Shown: positions 35,866 to 45,397, numbered from the stretch's first letter. The stretch is 64,000 bases of DNA from an uncultured Tolumonas sp. (GCF_963678185.1 NZ_OY782757.1:868001-932000); one strand, 5' to 3'. A program made the numbers and translations. Notes: a model not told the origin generated them from the letters alone.

Positions 35866-36219
35866 ATGACTGCTGAACATATACGAAGAAAACAAAACCG
35901 CCTGGATCGAGAACGCAGAACTATCCGAGTAATGATTGGAATCTATTGTCGATGTCACCATGAAAGCAATCGACTGTGTTCTGAATGTCAGATACTTACT
36001 GATTATGCAATGAATCGTATTGATAAATGCCGGTTTAAAGCAGATAAACCGACATGCGCTAAATGTCCAATTCATTGTTATCAAAGTAAAATGCGGGAAA
36101 AAATTCGTACTGTAATGCGTTTTTCCGGCCCAAGAATGCTGATCCAGCATCCAATCTTAACGCTATGGCATTTCTGGGATGAATTTACAGACCCAGTTAA
36201 GCAACCAAAGGTCAGATGA
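35866..36219 (+). CDS. ygbA: YgbA-type nitrosative-stress protein (nitrous oxide-stimulated promoter family)
   Basis: A 117-residue cytoplasmic protein of the YgbA_NO family. It has a basic start (RRKQNRLDRERRTIRVMI), then cysteines arranged YCRCHHESNRLCSEC and KCRFKADKPTCAKCPIHCY, which could bind a metal or iron-sulfur cluster, and the tail RFSGPRMLIQHPILTLWHF typical of the family. In enterobacteria ygbA belongs to the NsrR regulon and supports growth under nitrosative stress. I saw no clear NsrR or sigma-54 site in the short upstream gap. It is the most distant member of the NO genes in the window. Confidence 0.88.
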   Translation: MTAEHIRRKQNRLDRERRTIRVMIGIYCRCHHESNRLCSECQILTDYAMNRIDKCRFKADKPTCAKCPIHCYQSKMREKIRTVMRFSGPRMLIQHPILTLWHFWDEFTDPVKQPKVR

Positions 36220-36291
36220 GAGGGATGTACTGATTTGGAAATATGCAAACTAATTGAATGCACAGCTTGGGATATGACAAATTGCAGGCAC

Positions 36292-36314
36292 AAAAAAACC
36301 AGCTTTCGCTGGTT
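36292..36314 (-). terminator. Rho-independent terminator of the tRNA operon
   Basis: Read on the minus strand, AACCAGC-GAAA-GCTGGTT is followed by a run of T residues (AAAAAAA at 36292-36298 on the plus strand). It lies 20 bases after the 3' end of tRNA-Leu and ends the four-tRNA transcript. Confidence 0.9.
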
Positions 36315-36333
36315 TATTGTTTTATCTAAAGAA

Positions 36334-36418
36334 TGGTGCGGAAGGAGAGACTCGAACTCTCACACCTTGCGGCGCCAGAACCTAAATCTGGTGCGTCTAC
36401 CAATTTCGCCACTTCCGC
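36334..36418 (-). tRNA. tRNA-Leu (anticodon UAG)
   Basis: 85 bases including encoded CCA. The acceptor GCGGAAG pairs with CTTCCGC. The anticodon loop TTTAGGT gives UAG. A long variable arm (CGCCGCAAGGTGT) and T-loop GTTCGAG are present, as expected for a class II leucine tRNA. It is last in the Pro-Arg-His-Leu operon. Confidence 0.95.
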
Positions 36419-36433
36419 GCTGTATTCTTTAAA

Positions 36434-36510
36434 TGGGGTGGCTAATGGGGCTCGAACCCACGACAACCGGAATCACAATCCGGGGCTCTACCAACTGAGC
36501 TATAGCCACC
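36434..36510 (-). tRNA. tRNA-His (anticodon GUG)
   Basis: 77 bases counting the extra 5' G (position -1) characteristic of histidine tRNAs and the encoded CCA. It has acceptor GTGGCTA, D-arm AGCTCAGTTGGTAGAGC, anticodon loop TTGTGAT and T-arm GGGTTCGAGCCC. Third gene of the operon. Confidence 0.95.
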
Positions 36511-36554
36511 ATCGAACTGTGTTGCCTTACCACTTAAAGCGAACAACTTATCGT

Positions 36555-36631
<77 letters not shown>

Positions 36632-36641
36632 ACTGGAAGAA

Positions 36642-36718
<77 letters not shown>

Positions 36719-36758
36719 ACTGTTGTTCTGTTGTAGGCGTCCGACAACGGAGGCGGAT

Positions 36759-36785
36759 ATTATAGACTCTCCCTTTGATCGTCAA
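36759..36785 (-). promoter_or_regulatory. Promoter of the Pro-Arg-His-Leu tRNA operon
   Basis: On the minus strand, -35 TTGACG (36785-36780) and -10 TATAAT (36764-36759) are separated by 15 bases, or 16 if the -35 is read as TTTGAC. A G/C-rich discriminator (ATCCGCC) follows, typical of stringently controlled stable-RNA promoters. The rest of the gap up to folD holds no gene. Confidence 0.75.
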
Positions 36786-36914
36786 ACTCTTTTTCATGAA
36801 AAAGAGTTGAGTGTTCAGATATTAAACGACTAAGGTAAGCGGTTGTTTATGCACTAACCTTATTGTAAAAAAAATGCGACAATATGCCCCAGCAAAGCAA
36901 GGTGAGTGGAAGGT

Positions 36915-37769
36915 ATGTCTGCAAAAATCATTGATGGAAAAGCGATTGCCCTGTCTGTGCGTCAGCATGTAGCTGCCCGCGTCGCGGAACGAAAGGCAAA
37001 TGGTTTACGAGCGCCCGGTTTATCGGTTGTATTAGTTGGCGAAGATGCTGCGTCACAGGTTTATGTCGGCAGTAAACGCCGCGCTTGTGAAGAAGTAGGC
37101 TTTATTTCCCGTTCTTACGATCTGCCAGCAACGACCACACAAGATGAACTTCTTGCACTGATCGATACATTAAATGCTGATCCTGCGGTAGATGGTATTT
37201 TAGTTCAACTACCACTTCCGGCACACCTCGATTCGACACAAGTGATCGAGCGTATTGTTCCCGATAAAGATGTTGATGGATTCCATCCTTACAATGTGGG
37301 CCGCTTAGCCCAGCGAATTCCTGCACTACGTCCTTGCACCCCTAAAGGTATGATCACCCTGCTTGAAAGCACTGGTGTTGAATTAAAAGGCCTGCATGCA
37401 GTTATCGTTGGTGCCTCAAATATTGTTGGTCGCCCAATGACGCTGGAGCTGTTATTGGCTGGTTGCACAACAACAACTTGTCATCGTTTTACCAAAGGCC
37501 TAGAACAGTTTGTTCGTCAGGCTGATATCTTGGCAGTTGCGGTAGGTAAATCAGAATTCATTCCTGGTGAATGGATCAAACCTGGTGCGATCGTATTGGA
37601 TGTCGGTATTAATCGTTTATCTAACGGCACACTCGTCGGCGATGTGGAATATGCAACAGCGGCACAACGCGCCAGCTTTATCACACCCGTTCCTGGTGGT
37701 GTTGGCCCGATGACAGTTGCCACACTCATTGAAAATACACTGCAAGCTTGTGAGCAATACCACAGCTAA
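36915..37769 (+). CDS. folD: Bifunctional methylenetetrahydrofolate dehydrogenase/cyclohydrolase FolD
   Basis: A 284-residue cytoplasmic enzyme that interconverts methylene-, methenyl- and formyl-tetrahydrofolate with NADP. Motifs: [14 protein letters not shown] containing the catalytic lysine region (about residues 49-62), [38 protein letters not shown] and [15 protein letters not shown] chose ATG 36915 (AAGGTGAG about 8 bases upstream) over the in-frame GTG at 36906. Length matches the E. coli enzyme. A terminator follows. Confidence 0.95.
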   Translation: MSAKIIDGKAIALSVRQHVAARVAERKANGLRAPGLSVVLVGEDAASQVYVGSKRRACEEVGFISRSYDLPATTTQDELLALIDTLNADPAVDGILVQLPLPAHLDSTQVIERIVPDKDVDGFHPYNVGRLAQRIPALRPCTPKGMITLLESTGVELKGLHAVIVGASNIVGRPMTLELLLAGCTTTTCHRFTKGLEQFVRQADILAVAVGKSEFIPGEWIKPGAIVLDVGINRLSNGTLVGDVEYATAAQRASFITPVPGGVGPMTVATLIENTLQACEQYHS

Positions 37770-37799
37770 ACTGTGTAGATAACATGATCATGATATAGA

Positions 37800-37825
37800 G
37801 GGCTGAACTGTTTCAGCCCTTTTTT
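37800..37825 (+). terminator. Rho-independent terminator of folD
   Basis: GGGCTGAA and TTCAGCCC form an 8-bp stem around CTGT, followed by TTTTTT. It lies 30 bases after the folD stop and 3 bases before the convergent kinase stop. Confidence 0.92.
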
Positions 37826-37827
37826 AT

Positions 37828-38904
37828 TTACTGCTGGTTATTTACGGGCGGGAAAGTAATTTCAACGATGAGACCATGAGGTTCATGGTGGTTTTCGATA
37901 CGCAGCGTGGCCTGATGCAAAGCGCAGACTCTGGCAACAATATTTAACCCTAGCCCTGCCCCATTTCCTCGTTGATCAAAGCGTTGGAATGCATTGGTTA
38001 ATGAAATAATTGCTGTTTCATCAACTCCCGTACCAATATCTTGAATACGTAATTGCGGGCAGCCGTTTACCTCTGATAATTGAATGGTCACAGCCGAGCC
38101 ACTATCCGCATACCGGTGGCTATTCTCGACTAGATTCCTTATCAGCATACGCAATAAAGTCTTATCACCGATAACCATCAATGAATCAGGAAGATGTAAA
38201 GTTATAGTTTGCCTACGAGACCGCAATAACTCAGTAAGCTCATGTTGAACAGGCAAGATAACCTCTTGAACCAAATCAACCTGAGCTTGCAACCCCATCA
38301 CCATTTGTTGCTCTAAACGCGCCATAGTCAGCAATTGTTCAATGGTATGTTGCATACCATCAAGACGCGCGATAAGTGGATCAATTTCTGCCGGATGCTG
38401 TAATGCTAATAACTCAAGGTTTAACCGAATTCCGGCAATTGGTGTTCTGAGTTCATGCGATACATCGGCAGTAAATTGGCGCTCTCGCTGAAATGCCTGC
38501 TGAAGTTTCTGCATCAAACCATTTAATGCGCCAGTAATGGCTTCCACTTCGGTACTACGCCCCCCTACATCAAAGGGTTGCCATTGTTCTACACTGCGTT
38601 CTTGCAGTTGATCTGTTAATTTCTTTAATGGCGCGACGATCCAATTAATCATGAACCACGCAACAACTAAACTGAGTAAAAACTCTATGGCTGTTGGCAC
38701 CAACAACGCACTCAACATCTCTCTGTTTGTACCATGTAGTAGATGTAATGTTGATTCAGGCTGTCCCAGACGACGTAATGTACGTTCTAGTAGTTCTCGA
38801 TCTTCGTGCAATAACCAGGCAATAGTGATGGTTTGGGTAAAAAAAATGATAGCACCTAAACTAATCAGCAATCTCCGGGATAAGCTATTCTGCTTGTTGT
38901 TCAA
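37828..38904 (-). CDS. pmrB: Sensor histidine kinase, PmrB/QseC-like
   Basis: About 358 residues. Two membrane segments (about residues 10-30 and 63-88) flank a short periplasmic loop of about 30 residues containing overlapping ExxE motifs (EDRELLE), the type of motif that binds ferric iron in PmrB. A HAMP-like linker follows, then HisKA with phospho-acceptor HELRTPIAG and an ATPase with NLVENSHRYA and GAGLGLNIVARV. I infer a TTG start at 38904 with GAGGG upstream, overlapping the response regulator by 20 bases; longer frames would run into that gene. Nearby eptA with a PmrA-like box favours PmrB over QseC. Confidence 0.78.
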   Translation of the reverse strand: MNNKQNSLSRRLLISLGAIIFFTQTITIAWLLHEDRELLERTLRRLGQPESTLHLLHGTNREMLSALLVPTAIEFLLSLVVAWFMINWIVAPLKKLTDQLQERSVEQWQPFDVGGRSTEVEAITGALNGLMQKLQQAFQRERQFTADVSHELRTPIAGIRLNLELLALQHPAEIDPLIARLDGMQHTIEQLLTMARLEQQMVMGLQAQVDLVQEVILPVQHELTELLRSRRQTITLHLPDSLMVIGDKTLLRMLIRNLVENSHRYADSGSAVTIQLSEVNGCPQLRIQDIGTGVDETAIISLTNAFQRFDQRGNGAGLGLNIVARVCALHQATLRIENHHEPHGLIVEITFPPVNNQQ

Positions 38905-39547
38905 GTCGATAACCCTCACCCCGAATAGTCTTAATCGTGCCAGCACCAATTTTGCGACGCAGATGGTGAATATAAACCTCCAGCGTATTGGAGCCAATAT
39001 CATCATGCCAGTCATAAAGGTCTTGCTGTAAGCGGTCACGCTGTACCGTTTTGCCCGGGTGCAACATCAAGCGTCTTAGAATGGCATATTCCATTCGTGT
39101 GAGTGTCAATTCTTGTTCGTTTAGCCAAACCTGATGATGTGTCATATCTAGTTTCAATGAACCGAACAGCAGTGAGTTTTCTGTTTTCTCAAAGCGACGG
39201 CGCATTAATGCGCGTACTCGGGCCAATAATTCCGCCAAAGCAAATGGTTTGATCAGGTAATCATCCGCACCTTGATCCAAACCTTTTACTCGATCTTCTA
39301 ACGAATCACGAGCAGTTAAAATTAAGACCGGCAACTTACAGCCTTGTTGGCGCCATTGTTTTAACAGCGTTAATCCATCACCATCCGGCAGCCCAAGATC
39401 GAGGATGATCAACTCATAATCATCTAATGTATGCTGTTGCGCCGTTTTTATACTGGTTGCGACATCACAACAATATTGCTGTTGTTCCAGTGCTTTTTGT
39501 AACCCGCCCAACAACAATGCATCATCTTCAATCAACAAAATCTTCAT
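38885..39547 (-). CDS. pmrA: OmpR-family response regulator, PmrA/QseB-like
   Basis: A 220-residue regulator: receiver domain with acidic pocket IEDD, phospho-acceptor Asp in LIILDLGLPDGDG (about residue 51) and KPFALAELLARVRAL, then an OmpR-type winged helix (TRMEYAILRRLMLHPGKTVQ, then NTLEVYIHHLRRKIG). DLGLPD-DGL and MKILLIEDDALLLGGL are closer to PmrA (BasR) than to QseB from memory. It is translated first, and the kinase overlaps its 3' end. A probable target is eptA. Confidence 0.8.
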   Translation of the reverse strand: MKILLIEDDALLLGGLQKALEQQQYCCDVATSIKTAQQHTLDDYELIILDLGLPDGDGLTLLKQWRQQGCKLPVLILTARDSLEDRVKGLDQGADDYLIKPFALAELLARVRALMRRRFEKTENSLLFGSLKLDMTHHQVWLNEQELTLTRMEYAILRRLMLHPGKTVQRDRLQQDLYDWHDDIGSNTLEVYIHHLRRKIGAGTIKTIRGEGYRLEQQAE

Positions 39548-39677
39548 TTTATATACACCATAGCCAACTAACTATTTGTAAATAGGCGATTATTTGCTAT
39601 TACTGATACTATCAACTATATCCCTTATGGGATGTATTATGTCTTTTTGTAAAATATATTTTCCGGAGAACACCATA

Positions 39678-40424
39678 TTGAAATTATTCTGGCTGCTCCC
39701 CGCATATACATTCATCGCTTTGGCTCATGCCGCGCCAATGCCATTAACTTTTATTAGTGAACAAAACCCACCGGTGAATTATGAAAATGACCAGCAGAAA
39801 GCCGCAGGTTTTTCAGTTGAGTTACTGAAATTAATTTGGCGGCAGCTGGATGAACCACAACAACCCATCAAATTTTTACCATGGGCGCGTGCCTATTATA
39901 TCGCGCAAACTGAACCAGGCAGTGTGCTGTTTGCCACTTCACGCACGGCAGATCGTGAAAACATGTTTAAATGGGTGTGCCCGATCAGCACGTCTGGCGT
40001 CGCGCTCTTTCGACGAAAAAAAGACAATTTCGATCTCACCTCAACAGCTGCCATTAATGATCTGACCATTGGCGTTATCCGTGCGGATATTGCGGAAGAT
40101 GTTGTTATTGCAAAAACCTACAATAAAAGTCGGTTAGTTAAAGCCCGAAATACCGAGCAACTGATTCGTCTGTTGCAGTCAGGAAAAATTGACATGATTG
40201 CCGCTTATGAACCCGTGGTTTATGCCACCATACAGCAAATGGGTTTAAGCCCTGTCGATTACCCTAAAGAATTAGTTTTGCAGCGAATGACGGATTGTTT
40301 TGCATTTAATCGCTCCACCAGCGATAACGTGATCAATAATTATCAGAAAGCCTTAACCGAAGTCCGCGAAAGTACGGAATACCGGAATTTAGTTAATCAT
40401 TATCATATGTTGGATTTTAAATAA
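39678..40424 (+). CDS. Periplasmic solute-binding protein, family 3-like
   Basis: A 248-residue precursor. TTG 39678 is preferred: GGAG lies 11 bases upstream, and it yields the signal peptide MKLFWLLPAYTFIALAHA with cleavage before AP. Earlier in-frame ATGs would add an odd N-terminus. The mature part has the two-lobed amino-acid-binding fold (LTFISEQNPPVNYENDQQ, GFSVELLKLIWRQL, FKWVCPISTSGVALF). No transporter genes are adjacent, so it may be an orphan sensor-type protein rather than part of an importer. Ligand unknown. Confidence 0.75.
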   Translation: MKLFWLLPAYTFIALAHAAPMPLTFISEQNPPVNYENDQQKAAGFSVELLKLIWRQLDEPQQPIKFLPWARAYYIAQTEPGSVLFATSRTADRENMFKWVCPISTSGVALFRRKKDNFDLTSTAAINDLTIGVIRADIAEDVVIAKTYNKSRLVKARNTEQLIRLLQSGKIDMIAAYEPVVYATIQQMGLSPVDYPKELVLQRMTDCFAFNRSTSDNVINNYQKALTEVRESTEYRNLVNHYHMLDFK

Positions 40425-40427
40425 AAA

Positions 40428-40460
40428 AGGCCAGCCTATTTATTTCGGCCAGCCTTTCTA
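40428..40460. terminator. Possible bidirectional terminator between the binding-protein gene and cysS
   Basis: AAAAAGGC and GCCTTT flank a partly paired core with duplicated GGCCAGCC. The stem is interrupted by CA/CA mismatches, and T or A runs lie on both sides. It sits between convergent genes, so shared termination is plausible but weakly supported. Confidence 0.45.
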
Positions 40461-40478
40461 TCAAGTGCAGGAAATGAT

Positions 40479-41870
40479 TTAGCTCTTACGACGCCAAGTA
40501 GTGCCTTGAGCGCCATCTTCCAGCACGATGCCCATCTCAGTTAATTTATTTCGCGCTTCGTCAGCTAACGCCCAGTTTTTACTGGCACGCGCGTCATTGC
40601 GGGTTTTTATCAACAGCTCAATTTCCGCGACATCATCCGCAACAGCGGCAGCACCGGATTGCAGGAATTGCTCAGGTTGTTGTTGCAGAAGACCTAACAC
40701 GCCACCAAGACGACGCAAGCAAGCCGCTAAAGCGGATGCATCAGAAGCTGATTCTTGTTTGGTACGGTTCAGATCACGCGCTAAATCAAACAACACGGAA
40801 TAAGCTTCCGGTGTATTGAAATCATCATCCATTGCGGCTTTGAAACGTTCATCAAACGGTGCCGAAAGCGCAGCTTGCTCAGCACCATCCTCGACGCCAC
40901 GCAGTGCCGTGTATAAACGTTCCAGTGACGCGCGAGCTTGCTGCAGGTTAAGATCAGAGTAGTTCAATGGGCTGCGATAATGGCCTGACATCAGGAAGTA
41001 ACGCACGGTTTCGGCATCATAGACTTTCAGCACATCGCGGATGGTGAAGAAATTGCCCAGTGATTTGGACATTTTCTCTTCATCGACCATCACCATGCCG
41101 GAGTGCATCCAGGTATTCACATACGGTGTGTGATGTGCACAGCAGCTCTGGGCGATTTCATTTTCATGATGCGGGAATTGCAGATCTGACCCACCGCCAT
41201 GAATGTCAAAATGGTGTCCCAGATGTTTGGAGTTCATCGCAGAACATTCAATGTGCCAGCCAGGGCGACCCGCGCCCCATGGTGAATCCCACATTGGTTC
41301 ACCCGGTTTCGACATTTTCCACAACACAAAATCCATCGGATTGCGTTTGCTTTCTTCTACATTAACACGCGCACCGGCTTGCAGTTGTTCGATGTCCTGA
41401 CCTGATAAACGGCCATATTCGGGGAAACTGTCGATGGAAAACAGCACATCACCATTATCGGAAACATACGCATAGTTCTGCTCAAGCAGTGAGTTCACCA
41501 ACGCAATAATTTCACCGATATGCTGAGTGGCACGCGGTTCAATATCCGGGCGCTGTAATTTCAGCGCATCAAAATCTGCGTGCATTTCGGCAATCAGGCG
41601 TTCGGTTAATGTATCGCAGCTTTCCGCATTTTCTGCCGCCCGTTTAATGATTTTGTCATCGACATCGGTAATGTTACGCACAAAGGTCACGTCATAACCG
41701 AGATAACGCAAATAACGCACAACCACATCGAAAGCAACAAAAGTGCGACCATGACCGATATGACACAAATCGTAGATAGTGACACCACAGACATACATGC
41801 CCACTTTGCCGGGCTGGATTGGCTTGAATTCGTCTTTCTGGCGAGTCAGGGTGTTGTATATCTTCAGCAT
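40479..41870 (-). CDS. cysS: Cysteinyl-tRNA synthetase
   Basis: A 463-residue class I synthetase that charges tRNA-Cys. The HIGH motif is in [13 protein letters not shown] (about residues 36-48) and the KMSKS loop in [10 protein letters not shown] near 266. The zinc-binding residues Cys in MYVCGVT, Cys in HIECSAM, and His and Glu in [11 protein letters not shown] are all present. Length matches E. coli. It is divergent from ppiB, as in many gammaproteobacteria. Confidence 0.97.
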   Translation of the reverse strand: MLKIYNTLTRQKDEFKPIQPGKVGMYVCGVTIYDLCHIGHGRTFVAFDVVVRYLRYLGYDVTFVRNITDVDDKIIKRAAENAESCDTLTERLIAEMHADFDALKLQRPDIEPRATQHIGEIIALVNSLLEQNYAYVSDNGDVLFSIDSFPEYGRLSGQDIEQLQAGARVNVEESKRNPMDFVLWKMSKPGEPMWDSPWGAGRPGWHIECSAMNSKHLGHHFDIHGGGSDLQFPHHENEIAQSCCAHHTPYVNTWMHSGMVMVDEEKMSKSLGNFFTIRDVLKVYDAETVRYFLMSGHYRSPLNYSDLNLQQARASLERLYTALRGVEDGAEQAALSAPFDERFKAAMDDDFNTPEAYSVLFDLARDLNRTKQESASDASALAACLRRLGGVLGLLQQQPEQFLQSGAAAVADDVAEIELLIKTRNDARASKNWALADEARNKLTEMGIVLEDGAQGTTWRRKS

Positions 41871-42065
41871 AATGTCACCGTATCGAATAATAATGACGAC
41901 ATTCTAAAGAAGTGAGCTACAGATTGCACCTTTGGTTTCCTTTCACTTTGCATGGTGTTAGCAACAAAAGAATCTGCTGGCTCAGTAACCGGGATTTAAC
42001 ATGTCGCTTTTGTGTCATCGCTGCATACGCTAGAATCAGCAAACAAATTATCAAGAGGCGACCTC

Positions 42066-42563
42066 ATGTCTATTACCCTGCACACTAATTTTGGCGATAT
42101 CACTCTGGAACTGTTTAACGACAAAGCACCAGTTACTGCAGCAAACTTCCTGCAATACTGCCGTGATGGTCATTACAACGGCACTATTTTCCACCGTGTT
42201 ATCGATGGTTTCATGATCCAGGGTGGCGGTTATGCGCCAGGTTTTGAAGAAAAAGATACCCGCGCTTCAATCAAGAACGAAGCAAACAATGGTCTTTCTA
42301 ATAAAGTTGGCACCATTGCCATGGCGCGTACTCAAGAGCCACATTCTGCTTCTGCGCAATTCTTTATCAACGTAGCTGACAATACCTTCCTTGATTTCAA
42401 ATCTGAATCAATGTCTGGTTGGGGCTACTGTGTATTTGCTCAAGTCACCGACGGTATGGACATCGTTAACAAGATCAAAGCCGTGAAAACGGGTCGTTAC
42501 GGTATGCATCAGGATGTGCCGAAAGAAGACGTTGTTATCGAAAACGTAACTATCGCTGAATAA
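42066..42563 (+). CDS. ppiB: Cytoplasmic peptidyl-prolyl isomerase PpiB
   Basis: A 165-residue cyclophilin without a signal peptide, so it is the cytoplasmic form. Motifs: [20 protein letters not shown], catalytic [13 protein letters not shown] (about residues 43-55), and [16 protein letters not shown]. Start at ATG 42066 after GAGG; upstream in-frame starts would add sequence foreign to the family. It is followed by lpxH on the same strand with a hairpin between. Confidence 0.95.
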   Translation: MSITLHTNFGDITLELFNDKAPVTAANFLQYCRDGHYNGTIFHRVIDGFMIQGGGYAPGFEEKDTRASIKNEANNGLSNKVGTIAMARTQEPHSASAQFFINVADNTFLDFKSESMSGWGYCVFAQVTDGMDIVNKIKAVKTGRYGMHQDVPKEDVVIENVTIAE

Positions 42564-42572
42564 TCTCAGTCT

Positions 42573-42604
42573 GCCATACCGTATTACTGCGGTATGGCTC
42601 TTTT
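42573..42604 (+). terminator. Hairpin with short T-tract between ppiB and lpxH
   Basis: GCCATACCG pairs perfectly with CGGTATGGC around TATTACTG, then TCTTTT follows. It ends 12 bases before the lpxH start, so it may be an attenuator rather than a full terminator. Confidence 0.65.
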
Positions 42605-42615
42605 AATGAACTCTC

Positions 42616-43353
42616 ATGACAAAACTTTTTATTGCTGATCTGCATCTCAGTGAAGCTCGCCCTGATCTGACTAACGCCTTTATTCATTTTTTAGCCACCA
42701 AAGCACAGCAAGCTGATGAGCTGTATATTCTCGGCGATTTATTTGAATTCTGGATCGGCGACGATGAGCAATCACCGCTGCAACAACAAATCACCCTGGC
42801 GTTAAAAATGCTTTCTGAGCAGGGCTGCCGGTTATTCTATTCTCATGGCAATCGGGATTTCATGATCGGCAAACGCTTTGCCCGGGAATGTGGTATGACG
42901 CTGTTACCGCCGATCTACGCTTGCGAAATAGTCGGTGAAAGAACGTTATTGTTGCATGGCGATCAGCTGTGTACCGATGATGAGGCCTATCAACGCTTTC
43001 GGCGCATCACCAGCTGGCCTTGGCTGCAATGGGTGTTTTTACATTTACCGTTATCACGTCGGGTCAAGATTGCACAACAAATCCGGCAAGGTAGCCACAA
43101 AGGTAAGCAACAAAAAAGTCGCAGCATCATGGATGTGACCCCCAGCAGCGTGAATGATTGTTTTGAGCAATATCAGGCAACTTTGATGATCCATGGCCAT
43201 ACGCATCGACCGATGATCCATGAGTTGTCATTGGAAAATCGGCAAAAAGTTCGCCGGATTGTGTTGGGCGATTGGAATACCGATCTTTGGTATCTACAAA
43301 TTGATGATCGGGATATCAATTTAATATCACAGCCGATCGGTACCGCAGAATAG
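42616..43353 (+). CDS. lpxH: UDP-2,3-diacylglucosamine pyrophosphatase LpxH
   Basis: A 245-residue manganese-dependent calcineurin-like phosphoesterase that cleaves UDP-diacylglucosamine to lipid X in lipid A synthesis at the inner-membrane face. Metal-binding motifs are complete: IADLHLSE, LGDLFEFWIGDD, HGNRDFMIG, LLHGDQLCTDD and HGHTHRP. Length agrees with the family. Its presence with eptA means the window holds both a synthesis and a modification step for lipid A, though they are about 7 kb apart. Confidence 0.95.
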   Translation: MTKLFIADLHLSEARPDLTNAFIHFLATKAQQADELYILGDLFEFWIGDDEQSPLQQQITLALKMLSEQGCRLFYSHGNRDFMIGKRFARECGMTLLPPIYACEIVGERTLLLHGDQLCTDDEAYQRFRRITSWPWLQWVFLHLPLSRRVKIAQQIRQGSHKGKQQKSRSIMDVTPSSVNDCFEQYQATLMIHGHTHRPMIHELSLENRQKVRRIVLGDWNTDLWYLQIDDRDINLISQPIGTAE

Positions 43354-43375
43354 CAATGCGGGCCTTAGCTGCCCG

Positions 43376-44932
43376 TTATGTTGCATCCTTTTTATTCAAA
43401 CCATAATCACGCAATTTATTCGCTACCGCCGTGTGCGAAAGGCCCAAACGTTGCGCTAATTGACGGCTGGAAGGATAAAGCGGATAGAGTCGTTCCAACA
43501 TCAGCCGCTCGAAGCGTTTGGTGGCTTCGGGTAAAGAACCTTCAAACCACTGCTCCGCCGCTGATTCATGGGCATCCATCAACGGTAAACGCAACATATC
43601 AGGCGTCAGTTCCTCGCCTTCCAATAAGGTTAGCGCCTGATACAACGCATTTTTCAGCTGACGTACATTCCCCGGCCAGGGATAACTGTTTAAGAACTCG
43701 GTCATTGAACGGGAAAAGCGCGGGCGACGACGTTGTAGTTCATCACTGATGCGGCTACAGAACTGTTGTGCAAGCGGCATGATGTCGGCTAAGCGTTGCC
43801 GCAATGTCGGCATTTCTAGCGTCAAGACATTGAGACGGAAAAACAGATCTTCCCGAAACAACCCTTTGCGCACCTGTTCTGCCAACGATTTCCGCGTAGT
43901 GCAATAAAGCCGGACATCCACGGCCACTTCACTTTCCTGCCCGACGCGATGGAAGCGACCATCTTGCAGCACACGTAACAACTTACTTTGCAGTAACGGC
44001 GACATCTCAGCGACTTCATCCAGCAGGAAGGCCCCCCCGCTAGCTTGTTCCAGCAAGCCCATCTTACCCGGCCAATCAGGGCCAAATGCACCGGCAGCCG
44101 AACCAAACAATTCATGCTCTGCCACATCATCGGGTAATGCCGCGCAATTTAGCGTTAACAGGGGGCCACCGGCCCTTAAACTGGCTCGATGGCAAGCCCG
44201 CACCAACATCTCTTTACCTGATCCGGTTTCGCCCATGATCAGTAAGGGCTGATCTTGCATCGCAAAACGACGAGCCTGATGCAATAATTGCTGCATGAGC
44301 TGACTTTCAGCGCAAAAATATTCAAAACTGCTGTCATCGTAGCTATGCAATAAGTTGAAGTGATGCCCTACCCGCCGAGCAGACTTCAGCACCACAACCG
44401 CGCCAGCCAAATGATCGGTGCCTTGTGAATCAGGAATAGAGATCGGCAGAATATCTGCCAGAAACTCTTCACTGGCAAAAATCAGTTTGCACGTTTCTGG
44501 TTGTGGATTGCCCGATGCAAACCATTGCAGAAAAGCAAAACCTTTGAGAAAACTGCCGGCCTGAACACCTTGTATATCTTTCAGTGATAACCGCAGAATA
44601 TTCAGCACTGCATCGTTGGCTTGCGTAAGACGCCCTTTAATATCGAGCGCAAAAACCAGATCTGGCAATGCTTTCATTAATGCCTTGATTTCGTGATGTT
44701 CTCGCTCTGAAGGCATGTAGGCGACCGTTTTTACGTCGGTAACACCCGTAATACGGCGTAGATCAGGTAAGAGTTTCTGCAAGTTAGCAAAATCAACATC
44801 GGGCAAATGCAGATAAATAATTCCCGCCACGTCAATTTCAATGCCGCGGAGATCAATTTGGTTATCTTCTAACTGTGCCAGTAACTCTCTGGTTAGCCCT
44901 AATCGATCTTCACACGTTACTTGCAGTCGCAT
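43376..44932 (-). CDS. tyrR: Aromatic amino acid regulator TyrR
   Basis: A 518-residue regulator that controls aromatic amino acid synthesis and uptake. It begins with an ACT domain (MRLQVTCEDRLGLTRELLAQ), followed by a PAS domain near residues 80-190, an AAA+ domain with Walker A GETGSGKE and Walker B FLLDEVAEM, and a C-terminal helix-turn-helix (SSRQLAQRLGLSHTAVANKL). The sigma-54-contacting GAFTGA loop is replaced (GSAAGAFGPDW), as is usual for TyrR, which works with sigma-70. It is convergent with lpxH. Confidence 0.95.
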   Translation of the reverse strand: MRLQVTCEDRLGLTRELLAQLEDNQIDLRGIEIDVAGIIYLHLPDVDFANLQKLLPDLRRITGVTDVKTVAYMPSEREHHEIKALMKALPDLVFALDIKGRLTQANDAVLNILRLSLKDIQGVQAGSFLKGFAFLQWFASGNPQPETCKLIFASEEFLADILPISIPDSQGTDHLAGAVVVLKSARRVGHHFNLLHSYDDSSFEYFCAESQLMQQLLHQARRFAMQDQPLLIMGETGSGKEMLVRACHRASLRAGGPLLTLNCAALPDDVAEHELFGSAAGAFGPDWPGKMGLLEQASGGAFLLDEVAEMSPLLQSKLLRVLQDGRFHRVGQESEVAVDVRLYCTTRKSLAEQVRKGLFREDLFFRLNVLTLEMPTLRQRLADIMPLAQQFCSRISDELQRRRPRFSRSMTEFLNSYPWPGNVRQLKNALYQALTLLEGEELTPDMLRLPLMDAHESAAEQWFEGSLPEATKRFERLMLERLYPLYPSSRQLAQRLGLSHTAVANKLRDYGLNKKDAT

Positions 44933-45102
44933 TCATTGTTTACCTTTTTATCGATCTGAACAGTGATTATACGGATGAGCAGGAAAACCACCTAGTGCGA
45001 TGATTTTTTCACAAAAAAGCATTGACCATATATGCCCTTTGACCTAGAGTAGCGCCCCGTCGAAAGGGTAATACGCAGTGCGTTTCCCATAGACTAAAAT
45101 AT

Positions 45103-45190
45103 GGTGAGGTTTCCGAGTGGCTGAAGGAGCACGCCTGGAAAGTGTGTATACGGCAACGTATCGAGGGTTCGAATCCCTCCCTCACCGCCA
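45103..45190 (+). tRNA. tRNA-Ser (anticodon GGA)
   Basis: 88 bases with encoded CCA. The acceptor GGTGAGG pairs with CCTCACC. The anticodon loop CTGGAAA gives GGA. The long variable arm (TGTATACGGCAACGTATCGA) and T-arm GGGTTCGAATCCC mark a class II serine tRNA. A terminator and an integrase remnant follow, so the 3' end probably served as an attachment site. Confidence 0.96.
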
Positions 45191-45204
45191 TCTTCTTACG
45201 AATT

Positions 45205-45231
45205 AACCTCTTATAAATAAGAGGTTTTTTT
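45205..45231 (+). terminator. Rho-independent terminator of tRNA-Ser
   Basis: AACCTCTTA and TAAGAGGTT form a perfect 9-bp stem around TAAA, merging into seven T residues. It starts 15 bases after the tRNA. Confidence 0.93.
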
Positions 45232-45280
45232 GTTTCTGGAGCATGTGAATTAGCTGGTGTCACAATCGAGTGTCACAACT

Positions 45281-45397
45281 ATGGCTAGCTACCTGCTTCG
45301 AAACCGTAACGGGAACTACTACACAAGAGTCCCCTTTCCGCTTGAATTAAGACAGCTTCGCTTCCCCAAAGAACTTCGGATATCACTCCTCATATAG
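45281..45397 (+). pseudogene. Integrase remnant (N-terminal fragment of a tyrosine recombinase)
   Basis: Thirty-eight codons encode MASYLLRNRNGNYYTRVPFP, then LELRQLRFPKELRISL, and then stop. This is the typical start of phage-type integrases: a YLxxRNGxYYxRxxxP arm-binding segment and a KELRISL turn. The core-binding and catalytic domains are missing, so the gene is dead. The position, 91 bases after a tRNA-Ser gene and in the same direction, is classic for a genomic island or prophage. Short direct repeats GTGTCACAA lie just upstream (45258-45278). Confidence 0.7.

Noticed and set aside
45009-45263. 84-residue minus-strand frame over tRNA-Ser
   Set aside because: It is antisense to a clear tRNA gene and its terminator.
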